A stretch of 64,000 nt of DNA from Nitzschia sp. pyKryTriq1. Its lineage: Eukaryota > Bacillariophyta > Bacillariophyceae > Bacillariales > Bacillariaceae. Shown piece by piece: positions 1 through 8,562 of this stretch (its first letter is position 1; each line of letters opens with the position of its first letter). Where the stretch lies: the NCBI GenBank assembly GCA_956465555.1, contig OY101128.1, positions 558,001 to 622,000 on the forward strand, in the 5' to 3' direction. Made by a program: the position numbers and the translations under genes. A model generated the notes under the pieces. The model did no database searches. It worked only from the letters and a program-made list of their open reading frames with translations, and had not been told where the DNA came from.

Positions 1-555
1 ACTGCTTCAGGAATGAATAGATTCTCTACTCTCTACTAGTATTATAGTATTGTACCGGTACGATAAGTACATCAAAAATACAGTTGAGTGAAGGTAGCAG
101 ACAATCCCCCCTCGTACGCTGGTATATCTGTGGTACTCGTACCAGGTACGAAGTACCATACTTGTAGACTACAGTACCGCTGGTACAGGTACAAGTACCA
201 GGTACAGTACTGGCAAGGATAACGGTACAGGTACTACTGGTACCTGTACCCGGTACCGGTACTTTTATGATCTCATCGGAGTACAAAAATAGCATTCGTC
301 GTGCGTGCATGTGTGCGGCGTAGACTCCATGTACGACTACTACGATTCTGTCACCTTCTCACATCACACATCACCCGTACCCGTTATCGCGCACCATGAC
401 GTCATGCACTTCGAATTTCATGCGTTGGATCCAGGTATATAATATTCATGTCTGTAGGTTGTACAATGGTAGTGTCTGGATGTCACAATTTCAGTTTTGC
501 AGAAATTTCATTTTGTTGCCCACACTATTTTTGCAAATCTACCTTCGGAACAACC
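1..555. other. Intergenic region with GTAC/CCGG-type repeats
   Basis: No supported gene. Bases 50-265 are crowded with short GTAC, GGTACC and ACCGGT words, including exact TACCGGTA at 53-60 and 254-261. This is the same sequence type that fills most other gaps in the window. A possible 5' UTR intron of the downstream gene (donor near 435, acceptor near 502) can be drawn but is not supported further. Confidence 0.5.
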
Positions 556-3500
556 ATGGCGACCCCCACCGTGGTCGAAGTCGACCCAAATGCACCTCAG
601 ATCCTGTCCCCCATCAAGGATTACACCTTTGGTGTGATAGATAGGGACTCAAAGAGAGACACCGAGAGTCGAAGGAGCCGAAAGCATGCCGTGGAGATAA
701 AGAACTACAATGAGATGCGCACCAAATATCAAGAAGCCCAGAAGCGGTTGGATCGCATGAAATTAGAGAGTGCTAATAATAGACGAATGCTCCTCGAGAT
801 GAGTAGTGTGATTAATAGCCTGAGAAACATATCTATTGATTACGAACGTGACGAATCATCAGATGCCGGGGCACCTATCATCAACGTCCAGAAGAAAATC
901 CGTGCTATAGACGAGCAGTTGAAGGCGTCAATGATGCAATGCGGTAACTTGGCACAAGAGAAAGAGTCTCAATCATCGACTATCAAAGCCCAGGAAGGCC
1001 AAATCAGAACCATGGAGGAACAAATAAACGTCCTCCAGGGACAGTTGAAAGAGGCCCTGAAAGAGAAACGCATTGAGGATATTGCTTCCGAGAGGGAAAC
1101 TCTCGATAAGATGAATCGAAACGGAGAAATCACGAGCACTATTAAGGCTCAAGAAGAAAAGATTGCTGCATTAGAAGATCAAGTTCGAAAATATGCTCTG
1201 GAAAGAAATAGCACATTCGATAAACAAATTGAAGTGCTGAAAGGGTCCAACGAAGCAAAGTATCTTGAAATCCAGGCCATGGAGAAGAAACTCACGATGC
1301 TGCGAAGTGCTCAAAATGGTCAGACAATTTCCGAACACGATGAGCATCTTCTCAAGCATGTATCGTTCACACCAGATTCAGTCGTTTTGAGCGTTAAGAA
1401 GAGTACAACTAGTAGCGAGAGCAGCAGCCGAAGTCCGTCCTTGGCATCGATTTCGGAGGAGACGTCGACTACCTCGGTCGATCACGGCGATATATATGCG
1501 GACGACAAGGATATTTACTACTCATCTCGCTCGTTCTCGATGGAAGAATCTTACAAGAATAAAGGCGACGAAGGTTCTCATTCGATCAAGATTGCTACCT
1601 CATACGACGACGACAGCGTTGAAATCATGATTGCCGACAGGGTTGGCGGGATAGATGTATCGGATGTATCGTGTACTACAGACGAATCAACAGCGGCCTC
1701 TGTATCGTTTGACTATGTGAAGGAATACAACAATGCAATGAGCCTAGTTCAGGAGCTCAAACGCGAAAACGAAAAGCTTCGCAGGAATCACAGTCAAGCC
1801 TTGTCCAACATGGCCCAAGTATCGGGTGTCACTTCTCAGGCAGAGCAATACAAGAGAGAGTACGAAAAAATTGCCAAGGTACTCGAAGAGCAGAAGCAGT
1901 CTGCGACTTTGGCCAATACCAAGTACGAAAAGCTCCGTCGAGAGCATGCCAAGATGGTGGAAGACCAGAAGGAGGAGCATGCCAAATACACTCAACTAAT
2001 GGAAGACTATGGCAAGATTGCTCATCGCGAGCCTGATTTGGAGAACTACGACAAACTCAAACAACTTCATTCCGCCGTGGTCATGAAAATGGCTGACTTG
2101 GGTGAAGAGAATGAATCATTGCTTGTTGAGAGGAATGAGGCTCGCAAGGAAAAGGAACAAGCGGAGGCCAAGACTCGAGCACTCTCTTCAGAGCTAGATG
2201 CTACGACTGCTGCCTACAAAGATCTCCAAAAAGCGAATGATGATACCAGCAGCAAAATCAACAAGTTGACTCGACAGTGTGACTCCTTCAAGACCAAGTA
2301 TTATGAGCTTCTAGCCAGCGATCAGACAATGCACTCTGAATCGTCTTCCCAAAAAGATGAGCGTTATGACATGCTACATCGTGAGTACGAGCGCGCCCTG
2401 AACAAACTCCGTGCCGTGGAAGCCAAGGGCCCAACTGCTGACAAGCTGAAGCGAGACTACGCCGAATCTCAGGCCAAGATTGCCGTTCTGGAACAGTCCA
2501 TTAAGGAACTTGAGATGACTCGTGATCAGTACCATGCTGCCGAGGCCAAAGTTACCTTGCTCGAGCGCAACAGTATCAAGGCAGAAAAGGCCGCCGCGGC
2601 TGCCAAGAAGAGAGAACAACAACGAGCCACTCATCTTAAGGACATGCTGTCTCATTACAAGGCACTGGAGAAAGAGCACGAAGCGGTGTCTGAAAAATTG
2701 AAGCGACTTCAGGCTGTCATCTCTGACCACAAAAAGGAGGAGGGTCCCCTCCAACTGAGAACTGTTGGGTCCTGGCCCTTCGGTGACTTTAACGAGGCGA
2801 CAGAACGTGAGAGCAGCCTTGCATCTTCTGAAAGGCGAATCAAGGAATTGCAACAGCAGCGAGATGCGGCCCTAGAACAAATGAGCCAATTGGAAGATGA
2901 AATCTGCCAGGTACGCCTGGAAAAGGTCGAAGCATCGCGAGCTCGCAAGGAGCGCGAAAATGATCTCAAGGTGGTCCTGGGTCACTACCATGAGCTTCAA
3001 AAGCAACACGAGGCTCTCACAATCAAGGCGGAACAGCTTGAGCATGAGTTGATGGCGGATGGAACACGCCATTCGATTGATACGGAGCTTGCCGTCCTGG
3101 TTGAGAAAAAGGAGCACGAGGAAGTTCAAGCTTCGGAGCTCTTTGAGCTAGACGAGCCGTCCCCCGATGCTCCCGAGCCAACGCAAGACGCAGGAAAAGA
3201 ACCGGTCTCCACGGTGGGACAACTTGCTCCTAAATTTGTGACGGATGAAGCCCCAGCTATGCTTCCCGTGGTGGAAGAGGAACAACGAGACGAGGAAGAA
3301 GAGGAACATGCTTCTAAACCAGCTGAAGCACCTGTAGAAGAGAAGGAGGAGTTTGACGATGGCGACACCGAAATGGTGTCGGAGATGCCGGACGAAGAGG
3401 ATGAAAAGACGGCCGTGCAAGAGGCCGAGGACTGTCAGATGGCGTCGATGAGTGCCGAAGAGGCTTGTCAGTCATCGGCTCCGAAAGATGTGGAGCTAGA

Positions 3501-4341
3501 AGCATCCGAGCCTGAAAAAGCGGAGGAAGCTTATAGAATTGAAGATGCCGCCGTCCCAGAGCCAGTGGCCTTGGAGGAGGAGAGCGAGGCATGCTTTGTG
3601 TTTGATATGGAAGAGTTTGAAGCTCTTGTAGAAGCAAGACACGAAGAAGTAGCACCCAAAAAGCTTGATGACGAGGACAAGAAGGAAGATTCCGACGATA
3701 GCGTGGCCCGCTTATTGACCGATATGGAAGCATTGAAGCGTCGAAAGCAAAAACGATTGGCGTCGTCATCATCAGATCCAAACGCCAGGTCGGACATGTC
3801 CACCGTCTCCAACGTTTCCGAAGGCGTTTCGTTGGATAATTCGGAGGGCACCGCCGAATTCAGCCATTCGGGCCTGTCGGATGAGGCTCCAAGCACTAGC
3901 TGGAAAGATGTCAAGATTGCCAAACTCTTGAGCGAACTAGAACAAGCCAAGAGTACTGTGTGGGCACTGGAAGAAAAGGAAAAGTCGGCACTTGCGCAAC
4001 TTGAAATCACTGAGCGCAAGCTTTTGGTAGCCTCGCGCGAGACGGACGACGCCAAGAAGCGACAGAATACTCGTGAAGGTCATTTGCGCGATACGATCGC
4101 CCAACAAAAGCGACTGGAACGAGAATTCGAGCAAGTTCAAGAAACAGTTATTAGTCTGCAAGAGCAACTGGAACAGGCCAAGAAGGAGGCGCGTTTGTGG
4201 GAAGAAGAAACAAAGGCCGCTCGAACGCGTGCCACTAATTACCACAATCAATTCAAGAAGCTTCAAGAGAAGCATGCTGCTGCCATGGATATCATCAAAA
4301 AGCAAGAGCAGGAGATTGAAATGCTCGGAGACAAACAATAA
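556..4341 (+). CDS. Large coiled-coil protein, function unknown
   Basis: A 1,261-residue protein dominated by long heptad-rich coiled coils (about residues 40-250, 385-850 and 1110-1255). They are separated by a Ser-rich segment (about 285-390) and a very acidic Glu/Asp-rich segment (about 870-1060). There is no signal peptide, membrane segment or catalytic motif. The reading frame is open from an upstream ATG at 448, but the first 36 residues from there are Cys/Phe-rich and unlike the rest. I prefer the ATG at 556, which sits in an ACC-ATGG context and begins MATPTVVEVD. The architecture is that of scaffold, tether or cytoskeletal proteins (golgin- or myosin-tail-like), but no family can be named. 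It converges with the DCC gene, and the two stop codons are about 310 bp apart. Confidence 0.8.
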   Translation: MATPTVVEVDPNAPQILSPIKDYTFGVIDRDSKRDTESRRSRKHAVEIKNYNEMRTKYQEAQKRLDRMKLESANNRRMLLEMSSVINSLRNISIDYERDESSDAGAPIINVQKKIRAIDEQLKASMMQCGNLAQEKESQSSTIKAQEGQIRTMEEQINVLQGQLKEALKEKRIEDIASERETLDKMNRNGEITSTIKAQEEKIAALEDQVRKYALERNSTFDKQIEVLKGSNEAKYLEIQAMEKKLTMLRSAQNGQTISEHDEHLLKHVSFTPDSVVLSVKKSTTSSESSSRSPSLASISEETSTTSVDHGDIYADDKDIYYSSRSFSMEESYKNKGDEGSHSIKIATSYDDDSVEIMIADRVGGIDVSDVSCTTDESTAASVSFDYVKEYNNAMSLVQELKRENEKLRRNHSQALSNMAQVSGVTSQAEQYKREYEKIAKVLEEQKQSATLANTKYEKLRREHAKMVEDQKEEHAKYTQLMEDYGKIAHREPDLENYDKLKQLHSAVVMKMADLGEENESLLVERNEARKEKEQAEAKTRALSSELDATTAAYKDLQKANDDTSSKINKLTRQCDSFKTKYYELLASDQTMHSESSSQKDERYDMLHREYERALNKLRAVEAKGPTADKLKRDYAESQAKIAVLEQSIKELEMTRDQYHAAEAKVTLLERNSIKAEKAAAAAKKREQQRATHLKDMLSHYKALEKEHEAVSEKLKRLQAVISDHKKEEGPLQLRTVGSWPFGDFNEATERESSLASSERRIKELQQQRDAALEQMSQLEDEICQVRLEKVEASRARKERENDLKVVLGHYHELQKQHEALTIKAEQLEHELMADGTRHSIDTELAVLVEKKEHEEVQASELFELDEPSPDAPEPTQDAGKEPVSTVGQLAPKFVTDEAPAMLPVVEEEQRDEEEEEHASKPAEAPVEEKEEFDDGDTEMVSEMPDEEDEKTAVQEAEDCQMASMSAEEACQSSAPKDVELEASEPEKAEEAYRIEDAAVPEPVALEEESEACFVFDMEEFEALVEARHEEVAPKKLDDEDKKEDSDDSVARLLTDMEALKRRKQKRLASSSSDPNARSDMSTVSNVSEGVSLDNSEGTAEFSHSGLSDEAPSTSWKDVKIAKLLSELEQAKSTVWALEEKEKSALAQLEITERKLLVASRETDDAKKRQNTREGHLRDTIAQQKRLEREFEQVQETVISLQEQLEQAKKEARLWEEETKAARTRATNYHNQFKKLQEKHAAAMDIIKKQEQEIEMLGDKQ

Positions 4342-4652
4342 AGGTAGAAATGCGATAATGATTTTTGTATGCCACTTTTGTGTGCCAAAAACAACTCCTC
4401 TATTCAGTAGCCGTTCCCCAGTTTCATCTCCTGTTGCAGTGTTTTGTTTTTCGTTGACAACGCTCTATACTACTACGACGTCCTTTGGGGATCTTAGAAT
4501 GTACAATATTGGTACAGGAAATATCGAGACCCCAAAACTGCGGGACTAGAGTTTTCTGTGGTTGATCAACCGACCCTGCCGACAAGTTGTCAGAGTTTGC
4601 CGGAGGACTAAAAAAGAATGACGATTCCAATACATCATACAGTAGTATTCGA
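4342..4652. other. Intergenic gap between convergent genes
   Basis: This 311-bp interval lies between two convergent stop codons and presumably holds both 3' UTRs. I see no further gene. Confidence 0.5.
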
Positions 4653-5465
4653 TCACACATCGCTAATATCAGCTGGGTCAGATACGAAGCGACTGGTAAG
4701 TGTTCCATCAAAGTCTAGCCGACAAGAATCATTCTCTCCAAAGTGATAACGATTGACCGACACAAATTGATAAATCGGTTCTCGAATCCATCTGGGCGTC
4801 ACTTGTCCAATCTGCCCGATCCATTGCAAGGGCGCCAGATCCAATTGCTGGCAAATACGTGTGACAGCATCACTGCTAAAGTAGGTCCGATCTTTGGTCA
4901 CCAGCACAATTTTATTAATGTCGGTCGGTTGTTGACCGGCTTGAATGAGCAGCGACTGCGCCGTTTTGGACTGTAAACTACAAAATCGCAGTTTGGCCTC
5001 TTCATCGTGATCCATTGCGAAATTTACTCCCCCGTTGCAAAGATTGCAAACCCCATCAAATAGTACTACGGGACGCTGGTCGTCTCCCGCAAAGACGCTC
5101 GTTGCTACTGCTTCCCAGTCCCAGTCCACGACCATATCCACTTTAGATGAAGAGTTGATGGTGACGGATCCTTCTTTCTTATTGGAAGGACTTCCACTAG
5201 TAGATTGGTCATTTTTTTGGCTGACAGCACTACTAGCAGCAGAACTTTCTTCGTCCGCTCCTCCCAAAATGTCCATGGTGGACATGGAAGTTTGAAGACG
5301 TGATGGTGACGAGCAAGAAGATTTGGATGGTTGTGAAGAGGAAGTACTTCTTGTATTTGTACTTGTACCTGTACTTCTTATCGGATATTCTGGACCCGTA
5401 AATGCCGATGCATGATGGGGGACAACGAGGACGACCGCCAACGAACAGTAGAGGGAAAGCTTCAT
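4653..5465 (-). CDS. DCC (DUF393) thiol-disulfide oxidoreductase-like protein, plastid-targeted
   Basis: A 270-residue protein. The start at 5465 gives a signal peptide ending HHASA-F (about residues 18-23), the ASA|F junction of diatom bipartite plastid presequences. An in-frame ATG at 5573 would bury this signal and is disfavoured. A Ser/Thr-rich linker follows. The C-terminal half (about 130-265) is the DCC domain: VVLFDGVCNLC carries the diagnostic DGxCxxC, and the later FCSLQS and SDAVTRI segments match the family. DCC proteins are thioredoxin-like predicted oxidoreductases whose substrates are mostly unknown. I infer a redox role inside the plastid. Low-complexity Ser codons occupy residues 30-90. 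Confidence 0.82.
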   Translation of the reverse strand: MKLSLYCSLAVVLVVPHHASAFTGPEYPIRSTGTSTNTRSTSSSQPSKSSCSSPSRLQTSMSTMDILGGADEESSAASSAVSQKNDQSTSGSPSNKKEGSVTINSSSKVDMVVDWDWEAVATSVFAGDDQRPVVLFDGVCNLCNGGVNFAMDHDEEAKLRFCSLQSKTAQSLLIQAGQQPTDINKIVLVTKDRTYFSSDAVTRICQQLDLAPLQWIGQIGQVTPRWIREPIYQFVSVNRYHFGENDSCRLDFDGTLTSRFVSDPADISDV

Positions 5466-6150
5466 TCTGAATTTTAAAATATGAATTCCAATATAATTGA
5501 ATGGGAATGTTGTTGTTGCTAGTCTACCGGAACAAGTTTGTTTCCCAAAAAAGAATTTGCTTTTTAGAGACAAGTGGGAGAAGTTTTGGATGGAACAAGA
5601 AAGTTCGGAAAGTCGAAAAACAAAAGCAAGTGCCGATCATCGATCGATCGTCGAAAAGTTTGGAAGTTCGTTAGTTCAAGTTGCTTGGACGACCGACAAT
5701 AAACTCCGTCATCAGTCATCGTTGAAAATGTGCCCGAAGCAATAAGGAGCCATTCGTGCTTGTATTATTGCCGTGCGTGCGTGTGATGACGATGATGCCA
5801 GGCACTGAAAATAAAATGATAACTAATAAAGTCGCAGTGACATGGAAACTGTGACGTGGCCACAACTAGAGTTCGGATTTTGCCCATCGGTATCATAAGC
5901 CCTTTGAAGTTGCAGCTTGTTGGTCGGTGGTGGTGTGGGGTGGTGGTGGGTACCACCGGCACTGTTTACCGCTACGTACCTGTATCATACCGTACCGGAA
6001 CGGTACTTGTAGTGTAGTTGTTGCGCGAAACACTCTGTAGCCATCGGCTGATGGACAGACCTAGGGGGGCTCATTTGGGGGATTTTTTGGTGGGGGACAC
6101 AGACTGTCCACAGCAAGAAAACAACATGCATGTGGTGGTGCTGGGAACCC
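5466..6150. other. Intergenic region upstream of the DCC gene
   Basis: Non-coding as far as I can see. It holds the 5' flank of the minus-strand DCC gene, a GT-rich stretch near 5920-5960, and GTACCGGAACGGTAC-type words near 5975-6010. Confidence 0.4.
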
Positions 6151-6157
6151 AACTAGA

Positions 6158-6867
6158 CTAGTGTGGCTGATTCCAACAGCAATTACTTGTGCTCATCCAG
6201 ATGGCCCTTTGCACCAAGCATACTGCTATGAACAATACTGCATCAACTGTGGCACCTGGGCTGATGACACAAAACAAGGATTCTCCTAATCGCTTGTGGG
6301 TGGGGCTGTGGTGATCGCCAGAAAGAAATGAATTGCTGTAGCTGTTTGTACGGTCTATCATCAAGTACCAGCTCTTTTGCTTCATTTTTCCAACAGGTAC
6401 CGAAGACGACCGGATCTTGATTGAAGACGCCATGCAGGCGATTCAGTCTCACAACTTCGCGCGTACTTCAAGAAATTGGCCAGCAACCCTGTGCCCAAGA
6501 AAATGTCTGCTGCTGAGTTTCAGACGCTGCACAAGCACGCCACATACATTGTGGGTGCAGAAGCAAACTGACACATCGAATTGCACATGTGCCAGAATTC
6601 TGTCATGTCCAAATCTCCTTTCCAACATGCCAATGTAGCTAGGGCAATCCAATCCTCATCCGTTCCACTGGGTTTTGGGTTCACTAGTTTCTTCCCTTCA
6701 GCTTTCAATCTGTTGGAGATGTGTGAGGTGATGCTTTTGCTAAGGGGAGCCCATTTTTCCGAGGAAAATACGTCCTGCAAAGGCTGAGTGAAATGGTGTG
6801 GCCTCAAGCGACATGAGGCTTGCAAGCCTGGAATATTCGACGACCCAATGCGTCGCTTGGGATGCAA
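6158..6867 (-). pseudogene. Decayed protein-coding remnant of unknown family
   Basis: On the minus strand, a run of protein-like sequence (for example the segment around DWIALATLACWKGDLDMTEF) is spread over overlapping short frames rather than one open frame. The residue composition is normal and not low-complexity, unlike spurious frames elsewhere in this genome, which suggests a broken gene or repeat-derived fragment. I recognise no family. There is no clear start, no splice pattern that restores a gene, and no visible terminal repeats. Confidence 0.25.
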
Positions 6868-7651
6868 ATGCTCAACTTACCAAATTGACACCTTCCATTT
6901 TTCAAAGAATGACGATAAGCGATAAGGATTAAAATACCGTTGTGTGATGATGAAATGCGACCGAAACGCGGGTGAATGGGATGATGAAAGTCCTTCCAAG
7001 GATGAGGGACAAACCCAGGAGATGAAATTTAAATAATTTAGGATCATTGTTGTTGTTCAGCGGCGAAGACAGGTTGGAAACGTGTGGACGATCACAATGT
7101 CTGTCTGCGCCCGTCTTTATGACCAAAGGTGGGTGGAAAACTATATTATTTCTTATTTCAGGACGAGAAACTCAGCATCGAAGTAAAAATGTACCAGATT
7201 CTACGTGTTTCAATTTCTGTTGCTTTCGTGGGTTTTTATTTTCGGTATTAAAATTTTGTGTAGGACTTGGTACTGGCTGCCGTAGGAGATATTTCTTGTA
7301 TGTTGGCCGAGAGCAACAGGCGGCAACAGGGGATACGCGTTGTCGCGTGATATGCGCGGATGGTGGCAATAGGGGCAACGCAGATACTTCTTGTTGCGCA
7401 GAAATTTTAAGTAAACAACTGTATGTACCGTTACGTACCGGTACAAGTACTGTCAGAAAGCACGAAACAACACGCTCGAACGCGGGAACATCATCTCATA
7501 ACAAAACTGTTGTTTTCATGTTCATTCTTGGCATTGATTTGCAAATTATCTATCACCTTGTTGTCATCCAAAAGCAAAAGCAACAGCAACTCACAATAAG
7601 CAAGTTATATTATATTCCGTACCTGTACAGATAGTATCCATCCACTGAACC
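6868..7651. other. Intergenic region upstream of the PH-domain gene
   Basis: No supported gene. A 195-residue open frame (7047-7634, +) is Cys/Arg-rich, crosses GTAC-type intergenic repeats (TACCGGTA at 7436-7443) and matches nothing. I treat it as chance. The last 150 bp are A/T-rich and probably contain the PH gene's 5' UTR. Confidence 0.4.
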
Positions 7652-8396
7652 ATGGCCATGTCCAGATCTCATCTTGCCCGCCCACCTTACGTGGACCCCA
7701 CTACGAATATCATCTACGACACGGACAACCCGGAATATCAAGGATACTTGACGAAGCAGAGCATGTGGCTGAAGGTATGTACTTCTGTCGTTGGCATTGC
7801 TTGCGTGGTGAATTGATCAGTTGGCCAGTGTGTTCATTCTCATTTGACTGAATGACTGAAGGACTTACCACGAATCATCATCATCATCATCATCATCAAA
7901 TCACTGACTATTCCACCCCACCCCCGAAAAAATCCAGGATTGGCGCCGGCGCTACTTTTTGCTCAAGGGCAGCAAGCTCTTCTTTGGCAAAAACGAATAC
8001 GGTCCACCTCATGGAATGATTGATTTGGCCCATTGCACGACCGTCAAATCCGCCGATCTCAAATCACATAAGCGACACTCCTTTGAAATTAGTACCCCCG
8101 AGTTGACCTACTTGTTGTACGCGGATACCGAACAAGAAAAGGATGACTGGATTGGACGCGTCGGAAAGGCGATTGTGCGATGTTCGTCGACGTACTACTC
8201 GCAAAGCAATAACAACAACAACAACAACAACTCGCAACAAAATAATCAACAACGCCAACAGCAGCAATCCAACAACCCAAATTCGCCCTATCGACAACAG
8301 CAACAGCAGAATCAACAATATCAAGACGACGACAGCGACGATTCGGATATCTTGTATGAAGATCCCAACAATCCGAATCCTTATTTCAATGACTAG
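7652..8396 (+). CDS. PH-domain protein with Asn/Gln-rich tail (2 exons)
   Basis: Exons are 7652-7774 and 7938-8396, with a 163-nt GTATGT...CAG intron in phase 0. The result is 193 residues. The splice is fixed by the PH domain running across it: GYLTKQSMWLK joins DWRRRYFLLKGSKLFF, a classic PH beta1-beta2 hairpin. The domain continues through the HSFEI strand and ends in the C-terminal helix EKDDWIGRVGKAI with its expected Trp (residues about 30-125). The tail is Asn/Gln-rich with an acidic end (DDDSDDSD). PH domains bind phosphoinositides or proteins, so I infer a small membrane-recruited adaptor. The intron contains a CAT-repeat tract near 7876-7896. Confidence 0.85.
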
Positions 8397-8562
8397 AATA
8401 CAGCAGTATTGGTAGTAAAGAATATTCAAAATAGTTAATACTGTAATTGCGGTACCGTGGATGGGATAATTATCCTTAATTCATTTCTACCGTACTTATT
8501 GAATTCCTAAGTCTACGCACTGTACTTGTTTTATCGTGCTCTATGTTATTGTTGTTCCCATA

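Noticed and set aside
448-555. N-terminal extension of the large coiled-coil protein
   Set aside because: Cys/Phe-rich and unlike the rest of the protein. The ATG at 556 has a better context and start.
7047-7634. 195-residue plus-strand frame upstream of the PH gene
   Set aside because: Crosses GTAC-type intergenic repeats and lacks any domain or composition typical of genes here. The real PH gene starts just after it.
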